Origin: Caloramator fervidus
GTDB taxonomy: Bacteria; Bacillota; Clostridia; Clostridiales; Caloramatoraceae
NCBI RefSeq assembly: GCF_900108045.1
Contig: NZ_FNUK01000002.1
Span: 33,833-97,832, forward strand
Reading direction: 5' to 3'
DNA length: 64,000 bases
A program made the translations under genes and the position numbers. Below are positions 63,721-64,000 of this stretch, one piece after another (position 1 is the first letter of the stretch; every line of letters starts with the position of its first letter). A model generated the notes under the pieces. That model was not told where the DNA came from. It was given only the letters and a program-made list of their open reading frames with translations, and made no database searches.

Positions 63721-63799
63721 GCACTTTATTCAGATGCCAGCTTTGCTAAAATATAATTAACCCACAAAATATTTTGAAAGGAGGCATCTGATAAAGTGC
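63721..63799 (+). repeat. Long inverted repeat hiding the transposase ribosome site
   Basis: GCACTTTATTCAGATGCC (63721-63738) is complementary to GGCATCTGATAAAGTGC (63783-63799) except for one bulged base. The second arm covers the end of AAAGGAGG and the GTG start of the transposase. RNA read in from outside would be poorly translated. Confidence 0.75.
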
Positions 63800-64000
63800 T
63801 TAGGAATAATTTTATCAATAATTTGCTTAATTTAAAAGATGTTTTCGTAAAAAATATTGTAAATGGTGATGATTTCGTTGAATTTCATGTTGAAACTAAA
63901 AAAAAATCTCATGTTTGCCCTTCTTGTGGCTCTACTACTTCTAAAGTCCATGACTACAGAACCCAAAAAATTAAAGACGTTCCTATTCAGAACAAGAAAA
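63796..64000 (+). CDS. ISL3-family transposase, N-terminal part
   Basis: The frame runs from a GTG at 63796 to the window end, about 68 residues: NNFINNLLNLKDVFVKNIV, then HVCPSCGSTTSKVHDYRTQKIKDVPIQ. The CPxCG zinc-binding knuckle followed by a VHDYRxxxIKDVP strand is typical of the N-terminus of ISL3 transposases. The DDE catalytic domain is beyond the window. AAAGGAGG is 9-12 nt upstream. Confidence 0.8.
   Translation, partial: MLRNNFINNLLNLKDVFVKNIVNGDDFVEFHVETKKKSHVCPSCGSTTSKVHDYRTQKIKDVPIQNKK

Larger units (their letters stand above)
63658..64000 (+). mobile_element. Insertion sequence, left part (ISL3-like), truncated by the window end
   Basis: The right edge of the window enters an IS. 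The left terminus is probably near GGTTCTATAATAAATGTTG (63658 on), but the exact end cannot be fixed without the right end. Inside are a terminator-like hairpin, a second large inverted repeat around the transposase ribosome site, and the start of an ISL3-type transposase gene. The target-site duplication cannot be seen. Confidence 0.65.

Noticed and set aside
1..64000. CRISPR array, prophage, toxin-antitoxin or classical defence island
   Set aside because: No regularly spaced repeats, phage structural genes or defence-type gene pairs were seen; apart from the IS at the right end the content is core genome.

Overview
The window is the chromosome of a low-GC, endospore-forming, flagellated Clostridia-type Firmicute. 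The evidence is the very AT-rich DNA, strong AGGAGG-type ribosome sites, spoVS with a SigH-like promoter, a CotS-like kinase, a SpoIIIE/FtsK translocase, a pnp-M16 peptidase-dut-ymxH-dapG-tepA-ftsK-rimO-pgsA-recA-recX order and a clostridial single-operon flagellar cluster with fused FliR-FlhB. The content would fit a Caloramator/Clostridium relative, but the species cannot be fixed from the sequence alone.

Region 1 (1-21545, + strand) runs from the tail of pnp through housekeeping genes: M16 peptidase, dut, ymxH, dapG, tepA, ftsK/spoIIIE, rimO, pgsA, and the SOS-controlled recA followed by recX. Directly after recX lies a nuclease/ATPase module: an Mre11/SbcD-like phosphoesterase, a Rad50/SbcC-like ATPase split into separate N and C halves, and a small coiled-coil protein between the halves. 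Then come rny (RNase Y, apparently started at an ATT codon), spoVS, a PadR regulator with an aminotransferase, purB, proC and a XerC/D-like recombinase.

Region 2 (21556-37230) holds a Cys-rich small protein divergent from lexA (LexA box between them), a DUF5698 membrane protein, and the minus-strand DNA/RNA maintenance operon miaB-mutS-mutL-miaA-hfq followed by a methionine gamma-lyase-like gene. Two plus-strand aminotransferases, a GNAT protein, a MerR-type coiled-coil protein and a beta-CASP RNase follow.

Region 3 (37263-41256) has a three-tRNA operon (Glu, CAU, Phe), then a CotS-like gene and a TPR/LD-carboxypeptidase/M20 amidohydrolase operon.

Region 4 (41321-63545, all minus strand) is one long flagellar operon read right to left: flgB-flgC-fliE-fliF-fliG-fliH-fliI-fliJ-fliK-flgD-(flagellar operon protein)-flgE-flbD-motA-motB-fliL-fliO-fliP-fliQ-fliR/flhB-flhA-flhF-flhG-flgZ-sigD-(SwrB-like)-(small membrane protein)-flgF-flgG. 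It encodes the basal body, export gate, hook, stator, c-di-GMP brake and the late sigma factor. A compact two-hairpin RNA element precedes flgE.

The window ends inside the left part of an ISL3-like insertion sequence (about 63658 onward). The most unusual signals are the split SbcC module, the ATT start of rny, the flgE leader RNA, several hairpins that bury ribosome sites, and a pair of similar AT-rich palindromes upstream of two aminotransferase transcription units.
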